From NCBI GenBank assembly GCA_017544805.1, contig JAFYDK010000089.1, positions 1 through 64,000 of the forward strand: a DNA stretch of 64,000 nt, written 5' to 3'. A program made the position numbers and the translations under genes. The notes below the pieces were generated by a model. The model ran no database searches and was not told the DNA's origin. It worked only from the letters and a program-made list of their open reading frames with translations. The DNA is from Bacteroidales bacterium. GTDB taxonomy: Bacteria; Bacteroidota; Bacteroidia; Bacteroidales; UBA3824. Shown here piece by piece: positions 62,641-64,000 of this stretch; within the stretch, counting starts at the first letter, position 1, and each line of letters starts with the position of its first letter.

Positions 62641-64000
62641 TCGATAATCTTCATTTTTTTCATCAGATACGATGCGTTGAGGTTTTGAGAAATTCCGTCT
62701 TTGAGTTTGTAATCGAAAATAAGGTCGTCGCCCTGAAACGAAATTTCAAAACATTTTGCCGTAACGTTTTGAGGATAAATGTCTTTGAGGTTTCCGATTC
62801 CGATGTCGTGGGTAGCAAAAATGCCGTAGCACGAATAATTGAGAAGTTTTTTAACGAATTTTTCGCTGCCTTCGTGTTTATCTTTCGAGTTAGTTCCTCT
62901 TAACATTTCGTCAATGATAATAAATAATGTTTCGCCCGATTGAAGTCTTTGGATTATTTGTTCGAGGCGTTTTAATTCTGCGAAAAAATAAGATTGATTC
63001 TCTTGAACCGAATCGTTGTTGCGGATACTCGTAAAAAGTTCTACGGGCGAAAATTTGAAACTTTCAGCGCAGACAACCGCTCCTAACTGACTTAAAATCA
63101 AGTTGGTGCCTATGGTTCTAAGATATGTGCTTTTGCCTGCCATGTTAGCACCGGTTAGGATTATAAGATAATTGCAAGTGGAAAAATGAATATCGTTTCT
63201 GACGCATTTTTCGTTTTTGATTAACGGATGACCGGCGTTTTTGGCTTCCAAAACGTATTTCTCTTCGCTCGGGATAGGAAGACACCAGTTAGGATTGTTG
63301 AATTTTAAATTTGCTAAAGAGAACAAAAAGTCGTATTCTGTTATAATTTCAAACCATCTTGAAACCTCTTTTGAATATTGTTTTTGCCATTTTTCAAATT
63401 TTAAATTCATCAAAATATCGTAAAAAAATATGCCTTGACCAAAAATTGCGAATATAAAATTATGACGTTGTTCGTATTTTTGAGCAATGTTGGCCAATGA
63501 TTTCATTGCTGAAGATATTTTTTTGTCTTTGATTTCTGAAAATTTTTCGGGTACGGCGTCAATTTTTTCAACGGTTTCAAAAAGGTGGAAATATTTTTTC
63601 AACGCTTGTGTATTATCTTCGATTTTGCTGCTGAATTTTTTTGTTTTTTTTTCGTTAATTAAAACGATTGACTGTTGCACCAAAAACAATGTAAGCGGAA
63701 TGTACGGACTTAAAAAATCGTATGCTGAGAGCAAAATCGTTATAATCGTAGCGGGAATTAAGACGCAGGAAAGAATTTTGTAAAGCGGAGTTTTTGAAAA
63801 AAAAATACTCCTCTTGTGATAAGTTTTTAATGTTTTCTTTAGTGATTTCGTGGTCGAAAATTTTGCCGTAAACGATAAATTTTTGACGTGCATCAACTAC
63901 TTTTTCAAATAGTTGTGAGTTTTTTTGAATTTCAAGAATTTTTGAAATGTTTTTTTCGGGGTTGATAAATTTTTCTGCCAAAAATTCATAACCGGGTTTT
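62637..64000 (-). pseudogene. Membrane-type MutS-like ATPase gene, frameshifted and cut by the window edge
   Basis: Two overlapping frames form one gene. The upstream part (about 63800-64000, open to the window edge; opening KPGYEFLAEKFINPEKN) reads through EEYFFF. The downstream frame (62637-about 63806) continues SKTPLYKILSCVLIPA with two membrane helices (PLYKILSCVLIPATIITIL, IPLTLFLVQQSIVLI) and a MutS domain V ATPase with Walker A LTGANMAGKSTYLRT, ENQSYFFAEL, IIIDEMLRGTNS and THDIGIGNL. The break is at a T9 run (A9 at 63797-63805 on the plus strand); with T8 the frame is restored as EYFFSKTPLYK. This may be a sequencing error, a true null, or slippage. The 5' end lies beyond 64000. It overlaps the hybrid regulator stop by 4 bases, convergently. 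Its function in Bacteroidetes is unknown. Confidence 0.75.

Overview
The window reads as chromosomal DNA from a Bacteroidetes, most likely a Bacteroidales with a gut or rumen lifestyle. The support is a SusC/SusD pair, a hybrid two-component sensor/AraC protein, type IX secretion signals (a type A tail at the end of the 4176-8588 protein and a type B/'gliding motility' tail at the end of the 36338-38971 protein), PPi-dependent phosphofructokinase, archaeal-type ProS, and AT-rich promoters matching the Bacteroidetes TTTG / TAnnTTTG consensus. No rRNA or CRISPR array is visible. There is one tRNA (Met, CAT).

Layout. 1-2450: start of groEL (truncated by the edge), groES and a Cache-HAMP-GAF sensor, all on the minus strand. 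2620-4055: tRNA-Met and an ATPase of the DUF4143 type. 4176-12449: a three-gene operon of a 1470-residue T9SS cargo protein, an OmpA-family outer membrane protein and a DPP-IV-like peptidase. 12544-13254: aquaporin. 13420-27376: a polysaccharide utilisation locus with a GH43 lipoprotein, SusC, SusD, a LamG-type surface lipoprotein, a second GH43 and a GH8, interrupted by a RAYT/Y1-type transposase gene with an unusual C-terminal extension. 27528-34641: RecQ, PrmC, a DUF2007 protein, Der, a lipoprotein and PPi-PFK. 34713-36228: SiaC- and double-SiaB-like partner-switch proteins. 36338-41416: operon of a T9SS-B protein, TPR protein, YbbR-like protein and CoaE. 41509-46808: small exported proteins, an EamA transporter, ProS and a second ATPase/nuclease-fold protein. 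46900-51914: Na+-pump decarboxylase oadGAB, divergent from cstA. 52047-64000: AlaS, a CHASE4/PAS/SpoIIE phosphatase, the hybrid two-component regulator and a membrane-type MutS-like protein broken by a frameshift in a T9 tract and cut by the window edge.

How it works together. Three promoters of the glycan locus (before GH43-1, susC and GH43-2) carry direct repeats of the motif TGTCCACCT. In each, a pair of repeats is spaced exactly 21 bp, and the proximal repeat sits 27-28 bp before a TAnnTTTG -7 box, in the place of the missing -33 box. This looks like an AraC-type, activator-dependent regulon. The hybrid regulator at 58429-62640 is the only AraC-type protein in the window and is a candidate regulator, although it lies more than 30 kb away. 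SiaB/SiaC-like proteins together with the SpoIIE phosphatase (and possibly the Cache-HAMP-GAF protein) suggest a phosphorylation-based partner switch spread over the region.

The main oddities are the 21-bp operator set, the HUH transposase with a DprA-like tail, the tandem-duplicated SiaB kinase, a 145-bp inverted-repeat element that supplies the last codons of cstA, a dispersed family of terminator-like palindromes, and the frameshifted MutS-like gene.
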